DNA from: Nyssa sinensis | Lineage: Eukaryota > Streptophyta > Magnoliopsida > Cornales > Nyssaceae | DNA length: 64,000 nt | Reading direction: 5' to 3' | Assembly: GCA_008638375.1 (NCBI GenBank) | Contig: CM018052.1 | Span: 30,760,239 to 30,824,238, forward strand | Part shown: in pieces, positions 50,838 to 61,519 of the stretch | How positions within the stretch are numbered: position 1 is the stretch's first letter | How the letters are laid out: every line of letters starts with the position of its first letter | Program-made: the position numbers and the translations under genes | The notes under the pieces: model-generated | What the model was told of the DNA's origin: nothing | Databases searched by the model: none | The model's input: only the letters and a program-made list of their open reading frames with translations

Positions 50838-53800
50838 TTGGTTCCCACAATTCTAATTATTGGTCATGGGTGAATATGTGGTTAAATTGACTTGCTTTCA
50901 TTATTGAATCATCTCATTTTTTCTTTACTCTTGGCAAACCCCCCCTCTCTTTTATTCAAATTTGTTAACCTGCGTCCATTCTTTACACACACATTGTAGG
51001 TATTGTAACAACACGGAATTGATTTTTTTTTTCCTGCATAACTTTTTATGCGTCTTGAGGCATGGGTTCCTGCCTTTAATTCTGTTAACTTGAGCTGCTG
51101 CTTGACTGGGATAAATTTATGCTTATAACAAAAATTATACTTTAGGAACACTTGATATCAAACTTCATTTCTAGGTCATACTCTCTCTCTCTGAAACTAG
51201 AATTTTTGGAATTTTATTCTGGTTTTGGTTGCTAAGAAATTGGAGTACAAAATAAATTAGGGTAAATTACATTGATCTCCCCTGAGGTTAAGTGTTATTA
51301 CACGTGGCTTCCCAGTAATTTGAAAAATTACATTGACCTCTCTTGAGGTTTATATTCTGTAACAACGTGGTCCTTCGGTTAGTCAACCATCAATTGACTC
51401 AATAGAAATAGCCAACATCAGCTTAATTTTTTTAAAAAAGACAGTCTTATACTCATTAAATCACTCCATTTCATTCTTCCATTTATATAGAAGACTGTCC
51501 AACAATTCCTTTGAGAGCCTTCCTTTTACAGGATAAGCAACCCCCATCCAATGAACAGCCTGACCTGCCATCATTTTCTTCCACCAAAAATCCGCGACTT
51601 CCAGAAAGCACCCCAGAAATATTAGATGAAATACTAGAAGATGAAACCTGTGCATTTTTTGATCCACCAAATTTTGTACACATTAGGACAATTGGTGATA
51701 TGACAATCATCAACACCACATTCTACAAAAACTGCAGTTATGTTAAGATCCTGAGGAATAGCAACAAATCTGGAACTTTCTGCAAATGGCCCAGTAGCAA
51801 TATGATTGCTACTAAGATTTACATTAACATTGTTCAATGAAAGAATATAAGCTGATTCATATTGCCAAGGGAGGAGAGGAACTTTCTGCAAATGGCCCAT
51901 AAGAATAACATAAGGAAGAAGAATCCGTTCAGTGCAAAGAAATGAATGATTGATGAAAATGATGATGGTGCGGTGGGAGGAGAGGAAGAAGACGACAACG
52001 CGATATGCCTGTTCTGTTCACAGGCAAATTCTTTCGATGATGAGCCCGATCTGAAGACAATTTTGTTAATATGTTGAATGGGATTAAGAAGAACCATTTG
52101 ACTACTCGTGATTTGTTGTCTTCGATCGATTGCAAGTCATTCATTAGGGTTTTTGTTTGGTGATATCATTGGGAAGAACAAAGGGGACAATGTCGATCTG
52201 TCGATGTGGTGGTTCCAAACGGTGCATGATGGCTGGAGGAGTCGTGGCCGGGGTAGTGGTGGTTGATCTGTCGCAGTGGCGGTTCTAGACAGTGCATGGT
52301 GGATGTGGTGGCTCGGATAGTGGTGCCGTGGTGGCTTGGGATAGTGGACAGAGGGGACAAATGCGACCTCAAGCATCAAGTTCGAGATCTACTACCAATG
52401 ATCTGCGTGTGGATTGTAGAGATTTGCCTTTGCACCATAACATCATTTTTTATTTCAAATTTAATTTTTTTTTTCTGATTTGGTTCGGCTTTGTAATTCA
52501 TCAAATGGGAACGTAGTGGTTGGTGATGGTAATGGTAATGGTGGCTCTTGGTGGAATGAGAAAATAAAAGGGGATGAACAAGGTAAAATTGTATTTTTTT
52601 AAAAATCCGTTGCGTCAACTTACGGTTGACTAACGGGACGGGAAGGTTGTTACGAAACGTAAACCTCATGTGAGGTTATTGTAATTTTTCAAACTGTGGA
52701 TAACCACGTGTAATATCACTTAACCTCAAGGGAGGTCAGTGTAAGTTACCCAATAAACTATGAGCAATCCCCACTTTCATTTTATACACACCATCAACAA
52801 CTTGCACCTCTCCCACATTCTTCTCCTTCTCTGCAAGAACCATTGGAGTTTCTGCATAAACCCCACCGCCATCCTTGAACACTTTTCCCTAATGGTGCTT
52901 ACACCTTGATTTTTCTATTGGAGATCTAATAGATGTTTTGCTCAAAATATTTTCGTAGTGGGCACATGGTCCTATTCTAGGAATTAGCCTCTACAAAATA
53001 CAGTTAAGGTTGCCTACCATCCACTTCTCCCAGACCCTGCTGTGTGCGGGAGCCTTGTGCACTAGGTATGACCTGGGTCCATGGTACTACTGTTGTCCCT
53101 TTGATCTATTTGAAAGAAAATAATGAGATAGCTCAAAACCTATCTCTATATCTTAAAAGTTTATATTGTCAATTTCAATAAATCTATCATTTTTTTCCAG
53201 GTAAAAAACAAAAGGTAGAACCTTAAGTAGAAATACTTGCACTAGGGGAAAGGTACCCATATAAATATCTCCCATCATGTCTCAAAAGGATTTGAACCAT
53301 GGAAAGCTAGCCGCTCTAATTATCTCCCACAAATTCTGCATGCATGAATCAGAAATCCAACTTTCCAACATTGATAATTATCTATTGAATATCCTGGATT
53401 TGCTAGAGCATCAGCAACTCAGTTGGCTTCCTGATACACATGATGAAGCATCACCTCTTGAAATTCAACCAAAATTCTCTTGATATCTTTAACAGAACTG
53501 CAGATTCGCTGAAGCACTGCCACTCTTCCTCATAAACAGTTGATTTCCACTTAAAAACACCCTCAATTTTGATTTTTCTGATGATGCCCTTTCTCCAAGC
53601 TTGTACGATCCCATCTCTCAAGGCTCTGCATTCTGCCAGTCATAGTACTTCTTTCAAATGCCTTGTTCTGCAAACGGCCAGGCACCTTGAAAATCTCTAC
53701 TGATGAAGCCTAAAGTTGTGGATCCTACATAAGCCTATCTTTGTTGACTAACTGGTGGCATGACTTGCTGATTTCCTACCCGACCAAGTGGAACATTTGT

Positions 53801-55754
53801 CTTGGTATAGTGAGTGAGTTTGGGGGAGGGGATTAAATATCGTATTCATCATATCATAGAGATTAGGCCATGTTGGACTGGAATTCTGTAAATGTAAGAT
53901 GGAGTATATATGCTGTTGTCATCTTCTGCCTTTTTGCATTTAAAGCTGCTTCAGTATGAGCTATATTTGGTTGGCATTCACAGTTCATAAATGCTGATGG
54001 TGTGCAGGATTGGTAATGTGCCTTCTATGGAATATTATTGCCACTACTGCGGCATGGATTAGAGGGGAAGGTTTGTTTGGAAAGATTTTTGATTTAGTCT
54101 GTACTTTCATAATTTATGCTTTATCTTTCACTGTTGATATGATGTTCTAGTTTATTTTAACTTGATTTTACTTGTCTTACTGTAGGCGTGAGAATCTGGT
54201 TCCTTTCTCTTATCTACTTCATAGCAGGGGTTCCAGGAGCCTATTTGTTGTGGTATCGTCCACTTTATCGTGCATCTAGGTACTAGTGTGTATATTTGTT
54301 GCAAAATTAATTTGTCCTTGTATGGTTTGGCATATTTTATCTGAATCTCATAAACCATTTGGGAGATCCATATAGTGATCAGGCTGTAATATAGCGGACT
54401 GATAGGATTGAAACATCACATTATGTATGTAGTGGTTATCTGGGTGGTGCATCAGTTTCCTCAGATGGCTGGAAATTTTCGTATTGTCAGGATTAATCCG
54501 GAAAGATCTATGGGTAAATTCTAGGAGGTGCAAATATTTAATTATCATTATTACTAGATTGGATCTATATGTGTCAGATTTGATGCTATACATCCAGTGT
54601 GTCTGAGCACCAGCCACCAGTAAGGGTCTGAGCACTAGCAATCACGCCACGAGTTCAGTTATTATGCTTTGACAATATTCTATTCTAACATCAAAACTCA
54701 TGTTACAGAACTGAAAGTGCAATGAAGTTTGGATGGTTTTTCCTGTTTTATTTGGTAAGCTTTCCTATGTTCTGGTTGTGGATATGTTGTCTACTTTAAC
54801 TTGTCATGAAGGATGCTTCATTTTTTCCGTTTTCCCACAGCTTCACATTGGCTTCTGCATCTTTGCTGCTGTTGCTCCTCCGATAGTTTTCAAAGGGAAA
54901 TCTCTCACGTAAGTTCATACAATCTGAATAAGTATTTAGATTAGTCCAAGTTCCCTTGCCAGTTACTAAGACTTCCTCCCTAATTCAATTGCTTTAAAGC
55001 AAATATAGTCCAGAGAAGATCGATATCGTTTTCCTAAGTTTCTCTTTTGTTGTTTCTCTAGTTGTCATTTTGAAAGCTGGTTAAGTTTCTTTATGTTAAA
55101 TGCTTATGAGTGGTAAATTAGGTGGTTAGGATAAGGCTTTGTTGAGTTGAGATTTCCTTAAATTGTATCTCTTATGCGAGTGATTGTTTATTTCATGCGC
55201 TGATAATTTTGCCTTTGTTTGGTTGGTCCTTGGAACAGCGGTATCCTATCTGCAATAGATGTCATAGGCAATCATGTTTTGGTTGGGGTAAGTCTGATAT
55301 CTGTGCCATTGTTTACTGTTTTAGTATATACTGTTATTTTTTTTAGGTCCTTGTAGTTCCATTTTTTTTTTCCTCTGCATATCTTGACTTTTGCAAAATG
55401 GTAGGAGATATAACCACAAATGAAATGAACACTATGAAATAATCGAATTTCGCTTAACCATTTTAATTCATTTCTTTTTTTGCTCAGATATTCTACTTCA
55501 TTGGGTTCGGACTATTCTGCATTGAATCATTTATCAGCCTTTGGGTGATTCAGGTCTAATTCTTAACTTTATTATTTCTGACCAACACTAGTGAAAAAAG
55601 AACATAGGAAAATTGCTGCATCCACCAAGCAGAACTCATTTCTTTTGCTTACTTCTTAGTTGTTCTCTTCGTCATGCAGCAAGTATACTTGTATTTCCGA
55701 GGCAGTGGTGCAGCAGCAGAGATGAAGCGTGAGACTGCTAGAGGAGCCGCATGA
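45281..55754 (+). CDS. Secretory carrier-associated membrane protein (SCAMP)
   Basis: Coding exons: 45281-45337, 49180-49302, 49413-49475, 50219-50252, 50565-50687, 54008-54070, 54186-54279, 54709-54754, 54841-54908, 55239-55287, 55488-55553, 55680-55754. All introns are GT-AG and phases join to 286 codons plus TGA, the normal plant SCAMP length. Residues 1-20 carry two NPF motifs (8-10 and 16-18), which bind EH-domain endocytic proteins. A charged coiled coil spans about 61-92. Four membrane helices lie at about 126-147, 158-178, 194-218 and 238-261. The cytosolic loop between helices 2 and 3 has WYRPLYRA (177-184), the conserved SCAMP E-peptide. SCAMPs act in post-Golgi and plasma-membrane vesicle traffic. 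The start is chosen because [10 protein letters not shown] is the family N-terminus. Introns 1 (3.8 kb) and 5 (3.3 kb) are swollen by transposons. Confidence 0.96.
48087..48665. mobile_element. 579-bp TIR element in SCAMP intron 1
   Basis: A perfect GATTATGAG flanks it (48078-48086 and 48666-48674). The ends are roughly inverted: AAGCACAGCCG near the left, and GAAGCGCGGAT as the reverse complement of the right. Both ends carry many GACAC/GTGTC repeats (GGACACTTTC, GTCGGACACATG, GACGTGTCC, GTGTCGGTGTC). The 8-9 bp duplication fits hAT (8) or Mutator (9). Non-coding interior. Confidence 0.65.
50789..50834. repeat. (CT)n microsatellite in SCAMP intron 5
   Basis: About 22 CT units, shortly downstream of exon 5. 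A shorter CT tract lies at about 49750-49775 in intron 3. Confidence 0.9.
51260..52751. mobile_element. 1.5-kb Mutator-like element in SCAMP intron 5
   Basis: The ends are long inverted repeats of about 150 bp: GGGTAAATTACATTGATCTC at the left and GGTCAGTGTAAGTTACCC at the right. Each contains repeated ATTACAxTGACCTCxCxTGAGGTT units and an inverted GGTTAGTCAACC / GGTTGACTAAC pair. The 9-bp target duplication has one mismatch (AATAAATTA at 51251-51259, AATAAACTA at 52752-52760), which fits Mutator. The roughly 1.2-kb interior is not transposase. It has a 109-codon + strand frame (51511-51840), overlapping minus-strand frames of 69-88 codons, and a GC-rich block with a 71-bp duplication (GATCTGTCG at 52193 and 52264). 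It may be captured host DNA (Pack-MULE). Confidence 0.8.
52945..53090 (+). mobile_element. Au-type SINE, partial, in SCAMP intron 5
   Basis: GCCTCTACAAAATACAGTTAAGG, CAGACCCTGCTGTGTGCGGG and GAGCCTTGTGCACTAGG, in that order at about 52988-53070, match the conserved body and 3' part of the Au SINE family of flowering plants. The 5' tRNA-like part (before about 52960) is poorly preserved. Same orientation as the host gene. Confidence 0.75.
53190..53715 (-). mobile_element. LINE RNase H-domain fragment in SCAMP intron 5
   Basis: Minus-strand translation gives an RNase H-like (RVT_3) segment: an [10 protein letters not shown] block at about 53600-53630, then [14 protein letters not shown], a stop, and VADALAN at about 53395-53460, which is the HxxREAN..AD.LA signature of plant LINE RNase H. 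It is broken by a stop and a frameshift. A short poly-A on the complement near 53190 may be the 3' end. Antisense to SCAMP. Confidence 0.7.
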
Positions 55755-56080
55755 GACTGCAATATGACACAGTCCTATCCAAACACAGTTAGAGAGAGCG
55801 ACCTCGTGCTTGGATTTGGATCGGTTGTTCCCTTGGCTGGAGAAAAGAGCATATAGAGAAGGTGATAGCTTCAGCTTCACATTTATTATACTTTGTTCCA
55901 TAGCTTGTTTGGAGTACTCTTTTTGTGTTGCTTCTGTTTTTTGCTAGGGCTTATTAGCAGACTTTTGGGACAGCTTGTCCTGTGGGAACAATATAGAAGC
56001 ATACCTGCTGTATTTTAGAACCAATGAGATGGCTTTGTTTTGATTTGTGTGTATTTCATTTGGTTTCATAGAAAGTAAAA
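55755..56080 (+). other. 3' UTR of the SCAMP gene
   Basis: T/G-rich sequence after the stop, including TTTGTTTTGATTTGTGTG and an AACCAATGAGATG stretch around 56020. The exact cleavage site was not placed. Confidence 0.4.
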
Positions 56081-56539
56081 AAGATCAGTTCACAACTACC
56101 CCTTGTAAAATGTTCTGGAACGGAGTTGATACCGAAACTATCACACTTCCATGGTTCTCTTCAAGAGTGTTTTGAAACGGAGCTGGTCCAGCCTGTCAAA
56201 TTATGCATTGGTACCTAGAGCATTGGCGGGCCAATGGACAAGTGCCAAGTGTATGAAAAAAAGACAGAGTAAAGTGTGGACCAATGCTTCCGAACTAAGT
56301 TAATAATTTCTCATCAAGCTGGTTAGAGCAACTCCAAAGGGAGTTGCTATTTTGGGGTGCCAAATCACCCATTTGCAACTTTGAACATTATTTTGTCATC
56401 TCTAAATTATAAATCTGCTCTAATGGTAGGTATCAAAATGAGATGTCATTTTAATATTTTAATATTTTTTTATTAAAAAATATAATTAAACTTAACGGTT
56501 ATAGTTTTCATAACGATCGCAATTTAACAGATATATTTT

Positions 56540-56935
56540 TTTAGTCAAAATTTTAATTTAAATTGTAAATAACAATTAACTAAAATAAAAAAAAAATTAT
56601 TCAATTATAAAAATTAGCTAAATAAATAAATTCACCCTAAATTAACAAAAATAAATAAACTAAAATTAAAACATTCAATTTAAATTACAAAAATTAATTT
56701 AATTAAAAAATCAATTTAAATTCTAAATAATAATTAACTAAAATAAAAAAATTCTTCAAGTATAAAAATTAGCTAAATAAATAAATTCACCCTAAATTAA
56801 TAAAAATATATAAATAAATAAATTTAAATTAAAACATTCAATTTAAATTACAAAAATTAATTTAATTTAAAGATTCAATTTAATAAATTCTAACAATTAA
56901 CTAAAATAAAAACATTTATTTTAAATTAAAATCAA
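56540..56935. repeat. 154-bp tandem repeat, about 2.5 copies
   Basis: The landmark AAATTCACCCTAAATTA occurs at about 56629 and 56783 inside long AT-rich units sharing TATAAAAATTAGCTAAATAAA and ACATTCAATTTAAATTAC. It lies inside the Harbinger-like element. Confidence 0.7.
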
Positions 56936-56994
56936 TTTTAGATATATATATATATATATAGGCAAAGAGCCATTTCTTTCTCTTTGTATTTCTT

Positions 56995-57245
56995 CCCCCA
57001 GCCGCTCCTCCTTCCCCTTCCCCTTCCCCTTTGCGTCTCCTCCCCCTTCCCCTTCCCCTCTGCTCCTCCTTTCCCTTTTCCTCCCTCTGTGCCTCCTTCT
57101 CCTCCGTCTGCCGCGAGCCTCCCTCCACCGCTCCTCTTCCCTTCCCTCCTCCCTTTGTGCCTCCTTCTCCTCCGTCTGCTACCGTGAGCCTCCGTCCGCC
57201 GCAACCCTCCCTCCGCCGCTCCTCTTCCCTTCCCTCCACGGCGCA
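56995..57245. repeat. GC-rich pyrimidine array
   Basis: (CCCCTT)n at about 57012-57055 is followed by a two-copy repeat with CCTCCTTCTCCTCCGTCTGC (at about 57089 and 57159) and CGCTCCTCTTCCCTTCCCTC. Open frames here on both strands are low-complexity (Pro/Ser or Gly/Arg/Glu) and are by-products of the repeat. Confidence 0.75.
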
Positions 57246-57744
57246 AATGATTTTCACGGCAAATGATTTTCGGCTTTTGGTAAGTTTTTTCTTCACAAAA
57301 TCTTCGTAAAATCTCTGTATTTTTGAACTTTTTGGTTGAATAGAGCTGTTGAGAGGAAAGTAAAATCTGAAAGGGCTCTATGCAACCTCTTCATTTCTCT
57401 CTCCAGAGTTTGAAAAATTGCCACCTCAAGACCATTGCTGCCATTTTCCAACCTTTGATGCTACTTCCGTTGGAGTCCAAAACAATAGAATTTGGGGTGA
57501 CATTTTGACTGTTACAGGCGGTTATGAGTTTGCCACCCCTGATGCAACTCTCCCTTGAAATTGCTCTTACAAAGCATATCACTTACCAAGGAAAAAGTTT
57601 CCTACTATAGTATGGAAAAATTATAATGTCTTGCAGATCAGATTTTGCCATGTCAAAGTCTAAGTAGTATGGTAACATGGAAAAGTTATATTTTGATTTG
57701 TCATATATTAGATTTTGATACATGACATATTTTTCATATTGTCA

Positions 57745-57900
57745 TTACGAACTTTAGTGTAATGATAAAGTTATTTCATTATAACTTAGAGATCACGGAT
57801 TCAAGTTGTATAAAAAATTTCTTTGCTTGCAGAGATAATGTTGCGTATACAATATATCTAATTCTCTTTTAACCATGCAGTGAGAGTCTTGTATATTAAT
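57745..57900 (+). mobile_element. Decayed Au-like SINE
   Basis: Read in order: TTTAGTGTAATGATAAAGTT (box A region), GATCACGGATTCAAGTTG (box B), CTTGCAGAGATAATGTTGCG and ACCATGCAGTGAGAGTCTTG. These follow the order and spacing of the Au SINE, but with many substitutions. Confidence 0.55.
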
Positions 57901-58592
57901 TTTGTCTCTTTTTTTTTAATTATGACATCATTTATATCATATATTAAAATGTATGACAATATAATTCTTTCATACTACCTTCTCATACAAGGTACCCATT
58001 CATTCTATGTGATGGTTGTTTGCTCCGAAAGCTAAAATGATGGAAAATGCATTTCAACCACTTTGAATTTATTTCCTAAATTATATTATTATTTTTGGAA
58101 CAATTATTAAAATTTAATTATATTTAATTAAGATGAAGGAAGCAAGAGGAGCCAAAATATGTGAAACAACAAGAGCCTTTCTCAAGGTTACTCCAATCCC
58201 AGTATCGCATTCATTTCATTTTCTGAATTCTAGAGAATTGAGAAATCTTTTCCAAACTAATACTAATATTAAACACGAAATGTGTTTGGCTTTTATTTTC
58301 TTATTTTTTATAATAAAAAAACAAATTTTCAAGTACTACACTAAATACGATAATGAGAATGCAATAATTTTTTTTTTTAAATGTGAACTATAGAAACTTT
58401 TCTCAGCTCTAGAGGATCTCAAATGTTAAAATTTATTGAAGTCACGTTAAAATTAAATGTTAGTAGTATTACAAAAATATTATATTTTGACAATTCTATT
58501 CTAATGTTAAAATGATATTTTTTTACAAAACAATCATTTTTTTTTAATTACCAAAACTTTAATAACTTTGAAATATTTTCAGTCAGGCTATT

Positions 58593-58704
58593 GATGAGAA
58601 TAGTTGCTACCATTCTTTTGATTATATTTGAGAAAAGATTTAGAAAAGTGCTAAAAATGAGAATAGTTGCTACCATTCTTTTGATTATATTTGAGAAAAG
58701 TGTT
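58593..58704. repeat. 64-bp direct repeat
   Basis: A 47-base block beginning ATGAGAATAGTTGCTACC and ending GAGAAAAG occurs identically at 58593 and 58657. A recent duplication. Confidence 0.85.
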
Positions 58705-59817
58705 TTAGCATTCCGTTAGAGCATGCAGTTTTATATTTCTTGTTATATTATAACATCACTTGTTATATTATAAGTAGGACAGTGCTTGGCTCCAAGTAGG
58801 AAATTTTTTTTCATATTCATATGCATGCTACAATCTTAATGCGTCACGTATGTAATCACATATATATCATATAATTATTTAATTCTAACTAAAAACTAAA
58901 AATTAAATTAAATTAAAAAAAATACATGTACATTATATATATGATAAATTATAATTGTAACATATATATAGATAGGAAGAGATTCTTCTTACTTGGTGTG
59001 GAGCCGATCATTATTTCAAGTGAAATATCTTTGATTGAGTGATCTCATGTCATGATTTTCTTTTGGTTTTGTTAGTGAATTTTGCTTGCTTGATGAAATA
59101 GTGATATTGCACTATTTCCCATTAAGAGAGTAAAATGTTATTGTTTCCCAAACTTTCATCATTTTGTAACATTTTTTTCTTCAAATTTTCATATATAATA
59201 TAAATCATATTTGATTAATCTTAATTTTTAAAACTCAAATATATAATTTTTTATTAAAAACAAATTTATACTTTGTAAGTTATTGAATCTAAAAATATTG
59301 AAAAACTCTCTTAAAACTTGACGCTATTCACGAAAATCAGTTGTACTATTTTTGAAAAAAATATTGGATTATTTTTATCATAAAATAATTGAAAGACTTG
59401 TGAAATTAATATGTTTGGGAATAGACCCAGTGACAAATTTTAATCTATTCATGGACCTTTGAGCAAATGATTTACAAAGATGAAAAAAAAAAACAAAACA
59501 AAACAAAAGAACTCATAGGATTGTGTAAAAAAATTCATGGTAGATACAAGCCAGACTAATTTTCGAACTCAAATTTTTTACATTCTTGCATAGACTAATT
59601 TTTAAAGTCAAACTTAAGTGTACAATTGACCACCTTATAATTAGTATAAAATAAATTAATAATTTTTAGTAATTAATAAATTTTTAATAAATCAACTTGC
59701 TTTTATGCTAAATAATTAATAATTCTATAGTTAATATTTTGTTAATAAACTTTTTTTATAATATTAATTATTAAAGAGATAAAATAGTTATATATGTAAT
59801 TATATATATCTTATTTA
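58705..59817. other. AT-rich intergenic region, nothing recognised
   Basis: No gene or element ends were seen. There is a short repeat of CTTGTTATATTATAA at 58739 and 58757. Confidence 0.45.
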
Positions 59818-60301
59818 TGACAAATCTTGATAATTATATTTATTAATTCAATATAGTTGAAGTAAAAAAATATTGTAACATCAGAAAAAAAAAAAATTTC
59901 TTTACTTGAAAAATAACATTAGGAATTTTTTTTACACCTTTAGTTGAGTATAATATATATATTTTTTCGTTAAAAAGTTACATATAAAGTTTTAGTTTTG
60001 TAACAAAAATTATTTACATATACGAAATATTTCATTACTTGAAAAAGAATATTAAATTTTTTAATTTTTTATATGTCTTTAGTTGAATATTATATATATA
60101 TATATATATATGTTTATAAAAAAATATTATTAAAAAGTTAAATATAAAATCTTAATTTTATATCAAAAATTATTTATATATACAAAAATTATTTATTAAT
60201 TAATAAAAATATGAAAATAATTAATAAATAAGAAATTTTTAATCACCAATACATATAATATAATTATAAAAGAGTTAATTATATCTTGACAAGATTTGTC
60301 A
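59818..60301. repeat. Inverted-repeat-bounded block with 133-bp tandem units
   Basis: TGACAAATCTTG at 59818-59829 and its exact complement CAAGATTTGTCA at 60290-60301 bound the block. Inside, a unit of about 133 bp starting TTACTTGAAAAA repeats at about 59902 and 60035, with a partial third copy from about 60160. Possibly a MITE; no target duplication was found. Confidence 0.45.
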
Positions 60302-60934
60302 CGGCACTTAGATAACAACTAGTTTATTATTTTTACTATTACAATTATATAAATGAAGAAAATGAAGTTTGTAAATATTTGAACTTGAATCGATAATGTT
60401 TGTAAATATTTTAAAATTATATTAAAAAAATAAAGTTATGAACTTAATTAAAGAAGTTAGAGACAAAAAAATGAAAGTGTGAACATAATTAAAACTTATT
60501 AATTAAACTAAACAAGTTTTAACAATTTATCAACTCTGTCTCTATTGTACTTAATGTCATTATTATGCAACCCAAAATTAAATAAAATTGGAGGGTTGAG
60601 GTTAGATAACTAAAAACTACTAAATTCATTTCAGAAGTCTGTAAATATAAATTTAAAAATTAATTGAATAAATATTCAAAAAATAAAATAAAATAAAATA
60701 ATGCAAGATAATTGAGATAAAGACTTAGTTAAGTTAAATTAGAATTAAAATCCTAAACTCATGTTTGTACTCGTTACTAGAATTTCACACACAAAGCCAT
60801 AATTATTATCATTGCTAAGCAAGTTTAGATCACTTACCGGATACCAAAATTACAAACCACCACATATATAGTAGGGGCTATATATATATATATATATATA
60901 CTTATATATAACTGCAACCGGCTACCGGCTCTTC

Positions 60935-61408
60935 TCAACAGTAAGCAACGCATTTCTTCTTGCAGTCGACAGTGCAACCGCCGCCGCCACCACCGCTGCC
61001 GTAGCCCTTACCGGATCGGCTATAAGAGGAGAAGCACTTGGCCGGACACGTCAGCTTCTTCTGGTAACATGGACCCTTCTCTTTACACACCACAGTGGGC
61101 CTTGTCACGCCACCTTTAGAGTACCCTCCATTCGGACCCCCGTACCCTGCACCATACCCGCCACCCATCCCGCTGCCCCACCCGCTTCCAAACCCTGGTA
61201 TGTTAAACCCTCCTCCGGGAGGAAAGAACCCGCCTATCCCACCACCGCTGCCACCGCCCTTGGTGTTGCCAGAGCTGCGGTGGTGGCCTTTTTCTCTGGG
61301 AGTCCCTGGCTGGGTTTGGGAGGATCCAGTTGGATCGGGTCGGGTGGCGATGGAGAGGGCGGTTGTGGTGAGCAAAAAGGCTATGAAAAAAGTGGTTATG
61401 GAGTTCAT
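60935..61408 (-). CDS. Secreted glycine-rich, cysteine-rich protein
   Basis: Single-exon frame of 157 codons. Residues 1-21 are a signal peptide (hydrophobic FFIAFLLTTTALSIA, likely cut after Ala21), so the product enters the secretory pathway, probably for the cell wall or apoplast. Residues about 23-50 are Pro/Ser/Gly-rich and polar; 51-100 are a Gly-rich region with GGG, GSGW and GYG runs. The C-terminal 50 residues hold eight Cys at 108, 114, 121, 125, 145, 149, 153 and 157, in the order C-x5-C-x6-C-x3-C-x19-C-x3-C-x3-C-x3-C, with Cys as the last residue. The KEKGPCYxKKLTCPAKC block is shared with a family of plant glycine-rich proteins I recall but cannot name more exactly. The molecular role is unknown. 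The chosen ATG is the first after the TATA box and directly starts the signal peptide. Confidence 0.88.
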   Translation of the reverse strand: MNSITTFFIAFLLTTTALSIATRPDPTGSSQTQPGTPREKGHHRSSGNTKGGGSGGGIGGFFPPGGGFNIPGFGSGWGSGMGGGYGAGYGGPNGGYSKGGVTRPTVVCKEKGPCYQKKLTCPAKCFSSYSRSGKGYGSGGGGGGCTVDCKKKCVAYC

Positions 61409-61479
61409 GGTGTGGTTTTTTTTGAGAGGGATGGAAATGGAAGGGGAGAAGAATGCGATGAGGTGAAGGGAGTGCGTAA

Positions 61480-61493
61480 AGAATATTTATGTA
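61480..61493 (-). promoter_or_regulatory. TATA box of the glycine-rich protein gene
   Basis: On the minus strand, CTACATAAATATTC lies about 75-85 bases before ATG 61408. It would place the transcript start near 61455 and give a 5' leader of about 45 bases. A clean TATA promoter fits a strongly or tissue-specifically expressed wall-protein gene. Confidence 0.6.
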
Positions 61494-61519
61494 GAGTAGG
61501 GGAGTGGGGGGGACGGTGA

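Larger units (their letters stand above)
56326..57566. mobile_element. PIF/Harbinger-like element, 1241 bp, with cargo
   Basis: The left end GAGCAACTCCAAAGGGAGTTGC and the right end (reverse complement) GAGCAATTTCAAGGGAGAGTTGC are imperfect terminal inverted repeats. They are flanked by TTA on both sides (56323-56325 and 57567-57569), the PIF/Harbinger target. No transposase is present. The interior has a very AT-rich tandem repeat followed by a GC-rich pyrimidine array (see separate entries). The large non-coding cargo is unusual for a simple Tourist MITE. Confidence 0.68.

Noticed and set aside
56916..57309. Frames of 92-126 codons on both strands
   Set aside because: All arise from the CCCCTT/CTCC pyrimidine array. 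Low complexity on both strands, so no gene is supported.
61095..61466. 123-codon Pro-rich frame on the + strand
   Set aside because: It is the complement of the Gly-rich coding sequence on the minus strand. Gly codons read backwards give Pro, and there is no promoter or family match.
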